Below are positions 35,314 through 45,574 of a stretch of 64,000 nt of DNA, in pieces. The notes below the pieces were generated by a model that ran no database searches, had not been told where the DNA came from, and was given only the letters and a program-made list of their open reading frames with translations. The stretch comes from Turnera subulata (Eukaryota > Streptophyta > Magnoliopsida > Malpighiales > Passifloraceae), in NCBI GenBank assembly GCA_028386065.3, contig JAKUCV010001498.1, forward strand, positions 1 to 64,000, read 5' to 3'. Numbering within the stretch: position 1 is the first letter of the stretch; each line of letters begins with the position of its first letter. Both the position numbers and the translations under genes were made by a program.

Positions 35314-35997
35314 ATGCCTGCTCCATCGTCCGTCTTCTTCGTCGAAGGTGCCAACCTAGGCAGAAGAAACCGGCTGGCCTACAGCATGGTCAACGAGTTT
35401 CCAGAGGAACTACCAAACGAGCTCGGCAGAATGCCCCGTCTGGTCTTCGTCGATGAACTCTACTCGTCGAGGTTCTTCGTCACTCCCATGGAAGAGACGT
35501 TCTTCCTAGAGGACCAAGGCACCTTGAGGACCTCCTTCTACGGCTCGGCCAATTCCGTCATGTTTTTCATCTTTGAAAGACTTCAGAAATTCAACCTAGA
35601 GCCCACTTGCCATTTCCTGGACCAAGGTACCTACTACCAGCTCTCGATGACTGCTCAAAGCATGCCCAGAGTCACTCGGTTACCCCCAACTTGGCCAAAG
35701 GCCCAACTATTAATGTGGAACTGCAGAGGAGTCGCTAGGCATTCCCAGGAGTTCTCGTGTACCCTGAGGGACCTGAAGAACCAGTACAAGCCCAACATGG
35801 TTCATCTCACGGAGACCCAATGGCAGCCTGAAGACGATCACGGTCTCATCCCACTTCGGTTCCTTTCAGCAAATCAGTTCGAGCTTCCTGGCTAGAACAA
35901 CGCAGTCAGCATGTGGTTCTCGTAGAACGACAGCATCAGGGTCAACATTAACAATGACCCCAATAGCTTCAGGGTCAACGTCGTACCAAGGAGATGA
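35314..35997 (+). pseudogene. Antisense accessory ORF 2 with LINE-endonuclease-like domain
   Basis: Open for 193 codons to a TAG at 35893-35895. The same frame continues with family-like sequence to a TGA at 35995-35997, broken by a second TAG in between, so the present gene is truncated. Residues 1-125 match nothing I know (FFVEGANLGRRNR, FFLEDQGTLRTSFYG). Residues 132-139 (LLMWNCRG) and 165-169 (LTETQ), with the spacing LRDLKNQYKPNMV between, match the start of the APE-type endonuclease of plant L1 LINEs. The positions of the catalytic Asn (WN) and Glu (ET) are kept. The part beyond the first stop (SMWFS, NDSIRVNI) fits the next strand of that domain. No GDFN or SDH motifs follow, so a complete nuclease is not encoded. 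It lies antisense in a Ty3/gypsy derivative and has its own TATA. It may be a captured LINE piece fused to an unknown N-terminus, or a DNA/RNA-binding derivative. Confidence 0.55.
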
Positions 35998-36240
35998 TTG
36001 TCTTTTTTATAATATAATGTAATTTTAATGTTTGTAATATTAATATTAGTGATATTAATAATATTTATGTTTCCGCTTATCTATGGCATCAATTACCTCT
36101 TATGTGTTTGTTTTGCGACAGCTGGCGTCCCTTGACTGGATCCATAATGCACTAACTAAAAAGATATAAAATAATAAACAAATGGAGCAAACTATGCAAA
36201 CAAGAACAACAAACACACAATGACTACCCAACAAGACCTA

Positions 36241-36261
36241 ACGCCCGCTCCGCTATCAAAA
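36241..36261 (-). other. Primer-binding-site-like sequence
   Basis: Read in reverse from LTR L4: TTTTGATAGCGGAGC. TGATAGCGGAGC is one base from the TGGTAGCGGAGC found after both copia LTRs in this window and resembles the initiator-tRNA-Met type TGGTATCAGAGC. Confidence 0.45.
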
Positions 36262-37386
36262 TGAAACGCCCCGACCCGTATTTACCATACACAGTAAACA
36301 CGTGTCGGAACTGTAACGACCCAACCAAACCAAGCCCATCATACAGTGTATACATCAGTAACTCTGGCTCAACAGCCCAAAGTATAAACATCAATAACAT
36401 CACAACCGGCCCAAGGCTCAACAACAACAATAAATAGCACAGCGGAAGACTTAAAAAACTCACAAAGACACAGTATGCAACACTGATGCAAACTATGGAT
36501 CCGAGTCCTGTCCAAGGGATAACGTCGCAGCATGTCTGGTATGCATCAAACCTGAACCACAAATAACTCAACCTACAGGATGAAAGCCCACAGGTGAGGG
36601 GTGAGTCCGAAGTGCTCACCGACGAAGGATAGACAATCAATATGCAACACTATAAATTACTCAAGGTCGAAAACAACATAATAGCCAAACCAAAAGACAC
36701 GACCCAAAACTGGTCCAAAACCAATCCGGGCCCCGTCACGGATAAGCTAGGGGTCAGACCTGTTTATCAACATATTTCGGGTGCCAGACCAAATCCAAGA
36801 GAACCCAGGGATCGACATCCCAAAAAAGTAACCCAGGGATAGACATCCCAAATATAATCACGGGATAGACATCCCAAGTATAGACATGCTTATCACAAGT
36901 AGCCCAGGTCATGGCCACCACAAAACAGTCTTAAACCATCGAGTCGTACCACTACTTACCACGTGACAATTATATTATCATCATTCAAACCAAATCACAG
37001 GGATCAACATCCCTAACCAAAATACCGAGATAGACATCCCTATCCAAAATCAAGGATCGACATCCTTATCACAATTTATTATTTATTCCATTATACTTAT
37101 ACCAAAAGACACAGGAATAGACATCCAAAACTCAAAGCACGGGGAAAAACATCCCAAAAACAATCAAGACACTGGGATAAACATCCAGAAACATACCACA
37201 ACAAATGCATCAACCAATAGTGCAACAATCATCAAATACAACAACCAAGTAATACAGGCACATATTGAAGGAAATCCTTCCTCAGAACATCCTTAAGTAC
37301 TTGGAGACAATGATTACTCAACTCTGAAGACAATGACCGGTCCAAAGCCGGCTCCTTGGGAAACTGCCCGATATCATAACCTATAC
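36262..37386 (-). repeat. LTR L4, truncated
   Basis: Starts TGAAACGCCCCGACCC on the plus strand (LTR 3' end) and follows L3 closely to 37386 (ATATCATAACCTATAC), where copia sequence replaces the rest. A short foreign patch lies at about 37284-37311. Hairpin motifs such as GGGATCGACATCCC, AGCATAGACATGCT and AGGATCGACATCCT are present at 36800-37180. Confidence 0.82.
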
Positions 37387-37810
37387 ATTAAGTGTCGCAT
37401 ATGCATTAAGTGTCACAAGTAGATATCAATCTGATCCCGATGAAGGTCACTAGACAGCGGTTAAGAACATCCTTAAGTACTTGAGAAGGACTAAGGATGC
37501 ATTCCTTGTATACGGAAGCGTTGATGAGCTTATTGTAAAGGGTTACACAGATGCTAGTTTCCAAACCGACAGGGATGACTTTAGATCGCAGTCAGGTTAT
37601 GTGTTTTGTCTTGGAGGTGGTGCTATTTGCTGGAAGAGTTCCAAGCAAGAAATAGTTGCCGACTCTACAACTGAGGCTGTGCAAAGTTCCTTCTGAGAAC
37701 TATGTAGCAGATCTATTGACTAAGCCTCTCACACAGCAGAAGCATGATGGTCATGCTACATCCATTGGTATTAGATACATGGATGATTGGCTTTAGTGCA
37801 AGTGGGAGAT
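37387..37810 (+). pseudogene. Ty1/copia pol 3' fragment (RNase H end), upstream copy
   Basis: A near copy of 42785-43200: LKYLRRTKDAFLVYGS, KGYTDASFQTDRDD and ADSTTEA of the copia RNase H, then the polypurine tract AAGTGGGAGAT at the right end. It shares with the downstream copy the same internal deletion after STTEA, which removes most of the last part of RNase H and shifts the frame. The left end is a junction with LTR L4. Confidence 0.82.
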
Positions 37811-38348
37811 TGTTAGTGTAGTGATCGTGAGACGGTTGCTAACAGTCATCAATGGTTCGTGTGGATACCATAGAAGAGTCAGATTTCTGTCCCGTTCATG
37901 CTGATTCGTATGATCAGTTGAGTGAAAGATCTCAACCAAACCAGGTACGAAATTTTTGTAATTCGGTTTACCCCGTTTCACATGGATCCTCCATTAGTTC
38001 TGGGTTTTTTCGCTGCGCATATTGTTTCTTTGCTTGCATACCTGGTTACTTACAGTGGTAGCGGAGCCTTTTGTGAAACGCTAAACCGAATTTATTGTGC
38101 ATATGTATGATATGCTCACGTTAATGTATGTGATATGTTGAGTTCGATTTGGCATATGTGATATGTCGAATTTCAATTTTGTATATGTGATACATGTTGA
38201 AGTAGGTTTTGTCAAAAGTGTTTTGACAACGAGTACTTGATTGGTATGTGATATCAATCAAGGTGTTCTTGGCAGTAAGTCGAATGAGTTTGACAAAGAT
38301 AAATCGATTGTCGGTTTTCGTATAGAACGATTGTCGTTCTAGTACAGC

Positions 38349-38930
38349 AAGGCCTAAACATCGATGTTTGCTATACAAACATCGATGTTCACATGAAGAT
38401 TAGCCTTGGCCGAATCTTCTAAACATCGATGTTGTGAGACAAACATCGATGTTTTCATGAAGATTGGCTTTGGCAGAATCTCGAAACATCAATGTTGTGA
38501 GACAAACATCGATGCTCTCATGAAAAGTGGCCTTGGCAGAATTCTAAAACATCGATGTTCAGGGATTAAACATCGATGTTCAAGAGTTCTGTCAAATTGG
38601 TTTGAGATTCCAGAATTCTCAAACATCGATGTTTAAGATCAAACATCGATGTTCTTGAGTTCCAGAATTCTCAAACATCGATGTTTAAAAGTTAAACATC
38701 GATGTTCAAAAGTATTGCCAGAAATCTTGAACTTTCAGAACTCTCAAACATCGATGTTTAAGAGTTAGACATCGATGTTCTTGAGCTCTGCCAAATAGTT
38801 TGGAGTTCCAGATTCTCAAAACATCGATGTTGAAGTTTAAACATCGATGTTCTTGAGCACTGCCAAGTAGTTGGGAGAATCAGATTCTCAAAACATCGAT
38901 GTTCAAGTTAGACATCGATGTTCTCATGTA
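38349..38930. repeat. AACATCGATGTT palindrome array in the copia leader
   Basis: The self-complementary 12-mer AACATCGATGTT (or one-base variants) occurs about 18 times, arranged as nine pairs. Members of a pair are about 16-21 bp apart and pairs recur every 50-80 bp. Spacers are related (CTTGAGTTC..AGAATTCTCA, GAAGATTGGCTTTGGC). Confidence 0.88.
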
Positions 38931-39488
38931 TTTTTGGGCTTGTAAATTTACGAAACATCAATATATGATTTGTTGATTATATGCATGTGATGTATGAACG
39001 CAATGTTTTGATGTAAATATTAAGTTCCTCTTGTGTTGCTTTCCATTGATAAGCACTCATCATTGCTTAGATCAACACTTGGTAGGTTTTGCCAAAGCAA
39101 GGTGCCAATGTTTATCCTAGCAAGGTGCGATGGGATAATTGTAATATCCAAACTGCTTATTATAGGTTGAACTTAACTAGGTCATCTCAATAGGATTGAG
39201 GACTTAGAGGCAAAGAGTTGAGCTAAGTCTATGAGATAGATAAGAACAAGTATTGTTCACTCAACTATCCAAAAGTTACAGATGTAATTGGCAAGAGTTG
39301 TCTACCTAAATAGCTATGATGTAAGCGATCAGCCAAAGCTGACTTATCTTGTAGTGAAATATGGATCTTGGCCTACTTATCATTGTCTTGATTCATAGTA
39401 GGAGTATCATTTAATAGAATTCCTTGTTAAATGATTTTATGTATGCATGACTCTGATTTCTGTGAGTAGATCATTGTTATTGAGTAAT
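38931..39488. other. Copia leader, no coding sequence recognised
   Basis: AT-rich leader between the palindrome array and the gag start. No gene is supported. Confidence 0.5.
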
Positions 39489-40444
39489 CATGGCACAAAA
39501 CACATGTACACTATCACTGCGATCTGTCCTTGAGAAGGAAAAACTTAATGGGAATAACTTCCTTAAGTGGCATCGCAATTTGAGGATAGTCCTTAAACAA
39601 GAAAAAGAAATTGTATGTCCTTGAAGGGCCAGTTCCTATTGAACCGGCATCTAATGCTCCTAGGGTGGAAAGAGATGCTTACAAGAAGCAAGTTGATGAG
39701 GCATTGGATGTCGCTCGCCCTATGCTTGTTAACATGGACTCTGAGATTCAGAAGCAACATGAGAACTTGGGTGTTTTCGGTATGATCGAACACCTTAAAA
39801 TGCTCTTTGAAGAGCAAGCTAGGCATGAGAGGCATGAGACCTCAAAGGCATTGTTTCAATGCAAGATGGTTGAGTCATCACCAGTCAGGCCTCATGTGCT
39901 CAAGATGATTGGATACATTGAGAGCCTTGAGGGTCTGGGTTTTCTTTTGCAGAAGGAGTTGGCTGTTGATCTAGTCCTGCAATCGTTGTCGGATAGTTAC
40001 AGCCAATTTGTCATGAATTTCAATATGAATCATCTTGACAAATCCTTGTCTGAGTTGCTTAACATGTTAGGAACAGTTGAGCAACAGATGAAGGTAAATA
40101 AATCCAACAGCATATTGATGGTTGGAAATAGCAAAAGAAAGGGAAAAGGCAAGAAGAAGAAATCTTCCAAAAACTTTGGTTCATCTTCTTCACAAGTGCT
40201 GAAAACCAAAGGTGGTGTTGTAAAGGAAGGACAATGTTTCCATTGCAAGAAACCTGGCCATTGGAAGCGTAACTGCCCTAATTACCTAGAGGAGGTGAAG
40301 AAACAGAAGGGAAATAAGACTTTCGCTTCAGGTATTTTTGTTATAGAAGCTAATATCTCTATCTCTGCTTCATGGGTATTAGATACCGGATGTGGTTCTG
40401 ACATTTGTGTAAATGTACAGGATCTGAGAAAGAGTAGAAGATAA
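39489..40444 (+). pseudogene. Copia gag and start of protease
   Basis: Encodes the capsid protein that packages element RNA, fused to the start of the aspartic protease. The start at 39489 reads MAQNTCTLSLRSV and is in one frame to about 39600. A one-base shift (near the A-rich stretch 39598-39612) moves to the frame starting at 39611. The body matches plant copia gag (LVNMDSEIQKQHE, FEEQARHERHETSKALFQC). A zinc knuckle CFHCKKPGHWKRNC is complete (C-x2-C-x4-H-x4-C) at about 40236-40277. The protease active-site motif LDTGCGSD follows near 40380-40403. A stop at 40442-40444 ends the open part. Confidence 0.85.
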
Positions 40445-43189
40445 GCAAAGGGTAAGATAGACCTGTGCGTTGGAAATGGAGCAAGAGTTGCTGCATTAGC
40501 CGTAGGAACTTACTATCTATCCTTACCGAGTGGTTTGGTTTTAGAACTTGACGATTGTTATTATGTACCTACCATAAGCAGGAATTTGATTTCTGTTTCT
40601 TGTCTGGACAAGAAAGGTTTTTCTTTTGTAATAAAGAACAATTGTTGTTCTATTTATTTCAATAGTGCATATTTGAGCAATGATTTGTACGTTCTAAACC
40701 TAGAAACACCAATCTATAACATTAATACGTAGAAGGTTAGATTAAACGATTCTAATGAAACCTATCTCTGGAATTGTCGATTGGGCCATATAAACGAGAC
40801 TCGTATTTCTAAACTCCATAAAGATGGACTTTTAGACTCATTTGATTTTGAATCATATGAGACATGTGAGTCATGTTTATTGGGCAAAATGACGAAGGCT
40901 CCTTTTGCCGGTAAAGGTGAAAGGGCTTTAGACTTGTTGGGCCTTATACATTCTGATGTATGTGGGCCTATGTCAACACAGGCTAGAGGTGGATTTCAAT
41001 ACTTCATTACATTTACTGATGATTACAGTAAATATGGCTATGTGTATCTAATGAAACATAAGTCAGAATCCTTTGAAAAGTTCAAAGAATTCAAGAACGA
41101 AGTACAAAATCAACTCGGCAAGAGTATTAAAATGCTTTGATCTGATAGAGGAGGTGAATACTTAGACTGAATTTTCTTGATCGTCTAAAGGAATTTGGTA
41201 TAGTATCACAACTTACTCCACTAGGAACACCTCAATGGAATAGTATATCTGAAAGGAGGAATAGAACCTTGTTAGACATGGTTCGTTCTATGATGAGTCA
41301 AGCTAACCTTCCTTCTTCATTTTGGGGACATGTATTATTGAGTGCTGCATTTATACTTAACCGTGTTCCATCTAAATCGGTTGAAAAGACACCATATGAG
41401 ATATGAACTGGGAAGCGTCCCAATTTGTCTTTTATGAGGATTTGGGGTTGTGAGGCTTTCGTGAGACGAGAAGCATCAGATAAACTCGACCCTAAATCGG
41501 ACAAATATCTCTTTGTTGGATATCCTAAGAAAACTAAAGGATATTATTTCTATAATCCCACAGAGCACAAAGTGTTTGTTGCTCGTATTGCTATTTTTCT
41601 AGAAAGAGAATTTATCTCTAGAGAGATCAGTGGGAGGAAAATAGAACTCGAAGAAGTTCGAGATATAGAGGCTGAGATGGAACAAGGACAGGAACCACAA
41701 GTTGTTGTGGGTGAGAATCCTGTACCTGTAACACACGGACCGCATAGGTCTGATAGGACTCGGTATGAGCCTAAGAGAAATGGATATCTTATGACTCATA
41801 CTGGGGATGTGATGCTCATAGATGAGAATGAGCCCACTTCCTATCAGCAGGCAATTACGGGTCCTGACTCTAAGAAGTGGCTAGAGGCCATGAATTCTGA
41901 GATGGAATCCATGTATGAAAACAACGTATGGACCTTGGTTGATCCACCTGAAGGGGTAAAGCCCATAGGGTGAAAATGGGTCTTTAAGAAAAAGACCGAC
42001 ATGGATGGTAATGTGATTACCTTTAAAGGGCGATTGGTTATGAAAGGTTTCAAGCAAGTTCACGGTATTGACTATGATGAAACTTTCTTGCCAGTTGCCA
42101 TGGTTAAATCCATCCGGATTCTATTGGCTATAGCAGCATAACATGATTATGAGATGTGGCAAATGGATGTCAAAATTGCTTTCCCTAATGGAAATCTTTT
42201 AGAGGATGTGTACATGACACAACCTGAAGGTTTTGTCACTCCAGAGAATGCTAATAAGGTATGCAAATTGCAGAGATCCATTTATGGATTGAAGCAAGCT
42301 TCTAGGAGTTGGAATCTTCGTTTTAATGAAGTGATCAAAGAGTTTGGTTTCATTAAAAATGAAGATGAGCCATGTGTTTACAAGAAGGTTAGTGGGAGCA
42401 CAATCGTTTTCTTACTGTTGTATGTTGACGACATTCTACTCATTAGGAATGATATTCTGACACTACAGTCTGCAAAGACTTGGTTAGGAAAGAATTTCTC
42501 ATTGAAGGACTTAGGAGAAGCTGCCTATGTGTTAGGCATAAAGATCTATAGAGATAGATCTAAAAGACTTCTTGGACTAAGTCAAAGTACATATATTGAC
42601 AAGGTGCTAAAGAGGTTTAGCATGCAAGATTCCAAGAAAGGTTTCTTGCCCATGTCACATGGCATATCTCTCTCAAAGAATCAATGTCCCAGTACATCTA
42701 AGGAGAGAGAGCGGATGAGTAAGATCCCTTATGCATCTACAATAGGATTTATCATGTATGCCATGCTGTGTACTCGACCAGATGTTGCATATGCATTAAG
42801 TGTCACAAGCAGATATCAATCTGATCCCGGTGAAGGTCACTAGATAGTGGTTAAGAACATCCTTAAGTACTTGAGAAGGACTAAAGATGCATTCCTTGTA
42901 TACGGAAGCGTTGATGAGCTTTTTGTAAAGGGTTACACAGATGCTAGCTTCCAAACCGACAGGGATGACTTTAGATCGCAGTCAGGTTATGTGTTTTGTC
43001 TTGGTGATGGTGCTGTTTGCTGGAAGAGTTCCAAGCAAGAAACAGTTGCCGACTCTACAACTGAGGCTGTGCAAAGTTCCTTCTGAGAACTATGTAGCAG
43101 ATCCATTAACTAAGCCTCTCACACAGCGGAAGCATGATGGTCATGCTACATCCATTGGTATTAGATACATGGATGATTGGCTTTAGTGC
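40445..43189 (+). pseudogene. Copia pol: protease end, integrase, reverse transcriptase, RNase H
   Basis: The pieces are collinear with plant copia pol. The protease C-terminus (YVPTISRNLISVSCL) is followed by the integrase zinc region (GHINETRISKLHKDGLL, CESCLLGK at about 40870-40893) and the integrase core (HSDVCGPM; SDRGGEY near 41141). A SDKYLFVGYPKKTKGY block and the linker SDRTRYEP follow. Reverse transcriptase carries QMDVKIAFPNGNL, KLQRSIYGLKQASRSW and the catalytic YVDDILLI. RNase H carries YTDASFQ and WKSSKQE. Stops occur near 40730, 41138, 41168, 41404, 41971, 42139 and 42841, with a frame-shifting deletion after STTEA. The tail ADPLTKPL..GIRYMDDWL is kept in another frame. It shares an ancestor with the fragment at 37387-37810. 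Confidence 0.88.
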
Positions 43190-44238
43190 AAGTGGGAGAT
43201 TGTTAGTGTAATATGCCCTAAAGCCAATCATTGGATGATTGTATATAGTCATGTATATACATTAAGGTTATTCCAATAAATATGTTTATGTGATAAATGC
43301 TTGCACATATTTATAACCCTAGAATATTTTATATTCTTAAAATGTCCCTAGTCGATTATTATTATGGATGGGTTGTAATAATAAATTAAGACTAGCGTAT
43401 GTTGAGAATTATATGAGATATGAATTCTACATATGGGTACAAGTTAGAGAACTTGTGGTCTGGACTGACCCGACATAAGAACACTACATGGAACGTTATA
43501 TGATTGTCATTAGTGGTTCTTATATGTATTGTCCTTAGACCTGAGATCATCAAGGTTCCCAACATGTGAGTCATATACTTTGATATTACTCTTGGCTATT
43601 CGTAACTGAGTAGACCTTAGTGTAATCATTGGGTATATGATATAATGTGTAGTGAGTTTTGTATGATCAAGATGGGATTCGTCCAACCCTTATAACGGGT
43701 ATATTATCAGATGGGCCTCTTGATAGAGTTGAACTGTAAGTGCATGGCCATGCTCGGATTATATGATTTGGTGATATCATTAGTATCCGTTTTACACAGT
43801 TAACTCGGAGATCAAGAAACTTAGATTAAACATATACGAGATTGACTTATTCCATGTCTCGTGTTTAATCTTGATAATGTGACGAAAGGATAATGACATG
43901 TTTCCGAGGCATAATGAATCAGTACTGATCTTGTCGTTTGGGTAGCAATGATGTGTTGCTAGACGCCGCTCATTGTTTATAATTGTAAATGAGTTTACAA
44001 TTATTGCCAAACGTTGCAAGTGCCTACAGGGTCACACACTTAGAACTGCTGATTCGAGCTGGTGGTTAAACCATGGTTTAACCCTGGTTCGACCAGGTAT
44101 TTGAGCTAGTGGTTAGGCCATGGTTGGACCATAGTTGGACCGGGTCGTTTGGGTTGGTTCGGTTCAATAGTTACCAGAATTATTGAGCCTGAATTATTGT
44201 CCCAAAGGCATGAAAGCCTGCATACCCGATTACTTACA

Positions 44239-44665
44239 TATATGCGATTTACCCGACAAGTAATTGTTGTCCTAGGGGCAGGATAGCTAGTTTAAATCAG
44301 GATATATCCTGATCTGATTTGTTTGTATATCTGTTTGGCATATAATATTATATATACATCTTAGTGATATAAAAAGAATGAAGTAACACATCGATCACTA
44401 TGTAAGAGATTTGATTATGCATGAGGTAATATGATTTTTTGGGTTTACTTCTTAGGTAGAAGATGGTCCGATGATAGTGGGCTTTTACTTAGGGATTTCT
44501 ATGTAAAAAATATAAAAATATCCTGACTCTTGTATTTGTTGATTTTACTTTGATACGTTGGTAGGGAGATTTTTATTAAATATTTGGTATTTATTATTGC
44601 CAACTTAGGTAGCTATAGAATTAAGTATTAATTAATTAAGATGTCTCGATCCTGCTGCATTTCGT
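44239..44665. other. Upstream region of the Kunitz-inhibitor gene
   Basis: AT-rich flanking sequence between the copia LTR and the gene's core promoter. No other gene is seen. Confidence 0.5.
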
Positions 44666-44668
44666 AGC

Positions 44669-44679
44669 TCTATAAATTG
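44669..44679 (+). promoter_or_regulatory. Core promoter (TATA) of the Kunitz-inhibitor gene
   Basis: TCTATAAATTG lies about 90 bp upstream of the start codon, giving a predicted leader of roughly 55-60 nt. GCATGC (44691-44696), an RY-type core, lies just downstream. Confidence 0.6.
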
Positions 44680-44759
44680 AGGCAGGTTTTGCATGCCATG
44701 TTCATCCACCTCAAAAACATTAGAGAAGAAGCAAGCTAGCCGATCTTTCACAAAAAGCA

Positions 44760-45413
44760 ATGGCCACTTTTCTACAAGTAGCCCTCTCTCTCTTTCTTTT
44801 TGCCTCCAGGCATATGATCTCATCTTCAGATGCAGCTAATCCTAGCAGCTACGTAGATGTGTTGTACACCAACGTTCCCTATTACATGATACCAGTATCC
44901 AAAACAAATAACTCCAACTTCGGTGGTTTTGCCCCGCAGAGACTCGGGAGCGAAGAATGTCCATCTGCAGTAGTTCTCACACCTGAGGGTGATATTGGCA
45001 TCCCAATAAAATTTACAATTCCTAATGGGGAAACTATTCCCATTAATAACGTCCAGATCGAAGTATACATCAGCTTTGTGGGTACCGATACTTCCGCTAC
45101 TCCCTGCGTCCAACAAACCACATGGGGGCATCGTTACGATTATACCTGGTCAAGCTATTTGGCACAACTTGTTCCGCCCCAATTCTTCCTCGAACCATCC
45201 AGATTCAGGGTGTACAAGAGAAGTGACGGCCATTTCCTGGTGTTTAATAACATTAATAAAGATGGATCTCCTGTTGGATCCTTCTTTTGGCCTCGCTACG
45301 ACAGTGAACATGGTATAACTCGTTTGGCACTTGAGGTTTTTAAGCCTCGTTACTTTGAATATTTCTTATTCATCGAGGCATCTAATTTTGACGGGATAAA
45401 AACTGTCGTGTAG
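44760..45413 (+). CDS. Kunitz-type protease inhibitor (miraculin-like)
   Basis: 217 residues, single exon, the usual form for this family. A hydrophobic N-terminus (residues 1-25, LQVALSLFLFA) is a secretion signal, so the mature protein is about 190 residues. The Kunitz (STI) beta-trefoil is recognised by the N-terminal VLYTNVPYYMIPV block (in place of VLDTDGNPL..YYILP), GSEECPSAVV, GIPIKFTIP, the PCVQQTTW segment, PSRFRVYKR..GHFLVFN and the C-terminal GITRLALE. Such proteins inhibit serine proteases or other enzymes, or are storage/defence proteins of seed, leaf or latex. Only two cysteines are present in the mature part (67 and 116), corresponding to the first family disulfide. The second disulfide of four-cysteine members is absent and the usual aspartates of the signature are replaced, so inhibitory activity is uncertain. 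One N-glycosylation sequon (N50-N-S). It is the only intact ordinary gene here and lies next to duplicated block B. Confidence 0.88.
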   Translation: MATFLQVALSLFLFASRHMISSSDAANPSSYVDVLYTNVPYYMIPVSKTNNSNFGGFAPQRLGSEECPSAVVLTPEGDIGIPIKFTIPNGETIPINNVQIEVYISFVGTDTSATPCVQQTTWGHRYDYTWSSYLAQLVPPQFFLEPSRFRVYKRSDGHFLVFNNINKDGSPVGSFFWPRYDSEHGITRLALEVFKPRYFEYFLFIEASNFDGIKTVV

Positions 45414-45568
45414 AGCTCTCCAGCTTTGCACTCCTCCTAGGTACCTATGTACTTAAATTACTTGGGCTACCAAGTTAATTATCTCATGTCGTACGTACAA
45501 TACTGAATATTGATCCGATGTATAAGTGGACTACTTGGACTACCAAGCTACCACAATATTCATATCTA

Positions 45569-45574
45569 AATAAA
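45569..45574 (+). terminator. Candidate poly(A) signal of the Kunitz-inhibitor gene
   Basis: AATAAA about 155 bp after the stop codon. It is followed by TGTGCTATG and T-rich sequence. Confidence 0.5.

Larger units (their letters stand above)
28140..37386 (-). mobile_element. Ty3/gypsy-derived non-autonomous element (LARD-like)
   Basis: Two minus-strand LTRs of one family (L3, 28140-33785, and a truncated L4, 36262-37386) enclose a 2.48-kb internal region without gag-pol. Read in reverse, the sequence next to L3 contains TTTCGAGGACGAAATTC and AAGGTGGGTAGAC before TGTAACAG. This is the conserved pol-tail and polypurine tract seen next to the 3' LTR of plant Ty3/gypsy elements. Next to L4, read in reverse, lies TTTTGATAGCGGAGC, in the primer-binding-site position. 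Long LTRs with a short non-gag-pol interior fit a LARD. The right end is lost at the junction with copia sequence, so no target duplication can be scored. Confidence 0.78.
37811..44238 (+). mobile_element. Ty1/copia retrotransposon (decayed)
   Basis: A short 5' LTR (37811-38054) starts TGTTAGTGTA and ends TACCTGGTTACTTACA. A longer 3' LTR (43201-44238) starts TGTTAGTGTA and ends TACCCGATTACTTACA. Between them are a primer-binding-site-like TGGTAGCGGAGCC (38056-38068), an unusual palindrome-rich leader, gag, protease, integrase, reverse transcriptase and RNase H in copia order, and a polypurine tract. Many stops and frameshifts make it inactive. The first LTR is shared with the upstream pol fragment, so two copies stand in tandem. 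The LTR pairing rests on their termini only, because the middles differ in length. Confidence 0.7.

Noticed and set aside
38349..38930. CRISPR-like array
   Set aside because: Regular palindromic units with spacers, but the spacers are related to each other, the spacing is irregular, no cas genes exist and the context is a plant retrotransposon leader.
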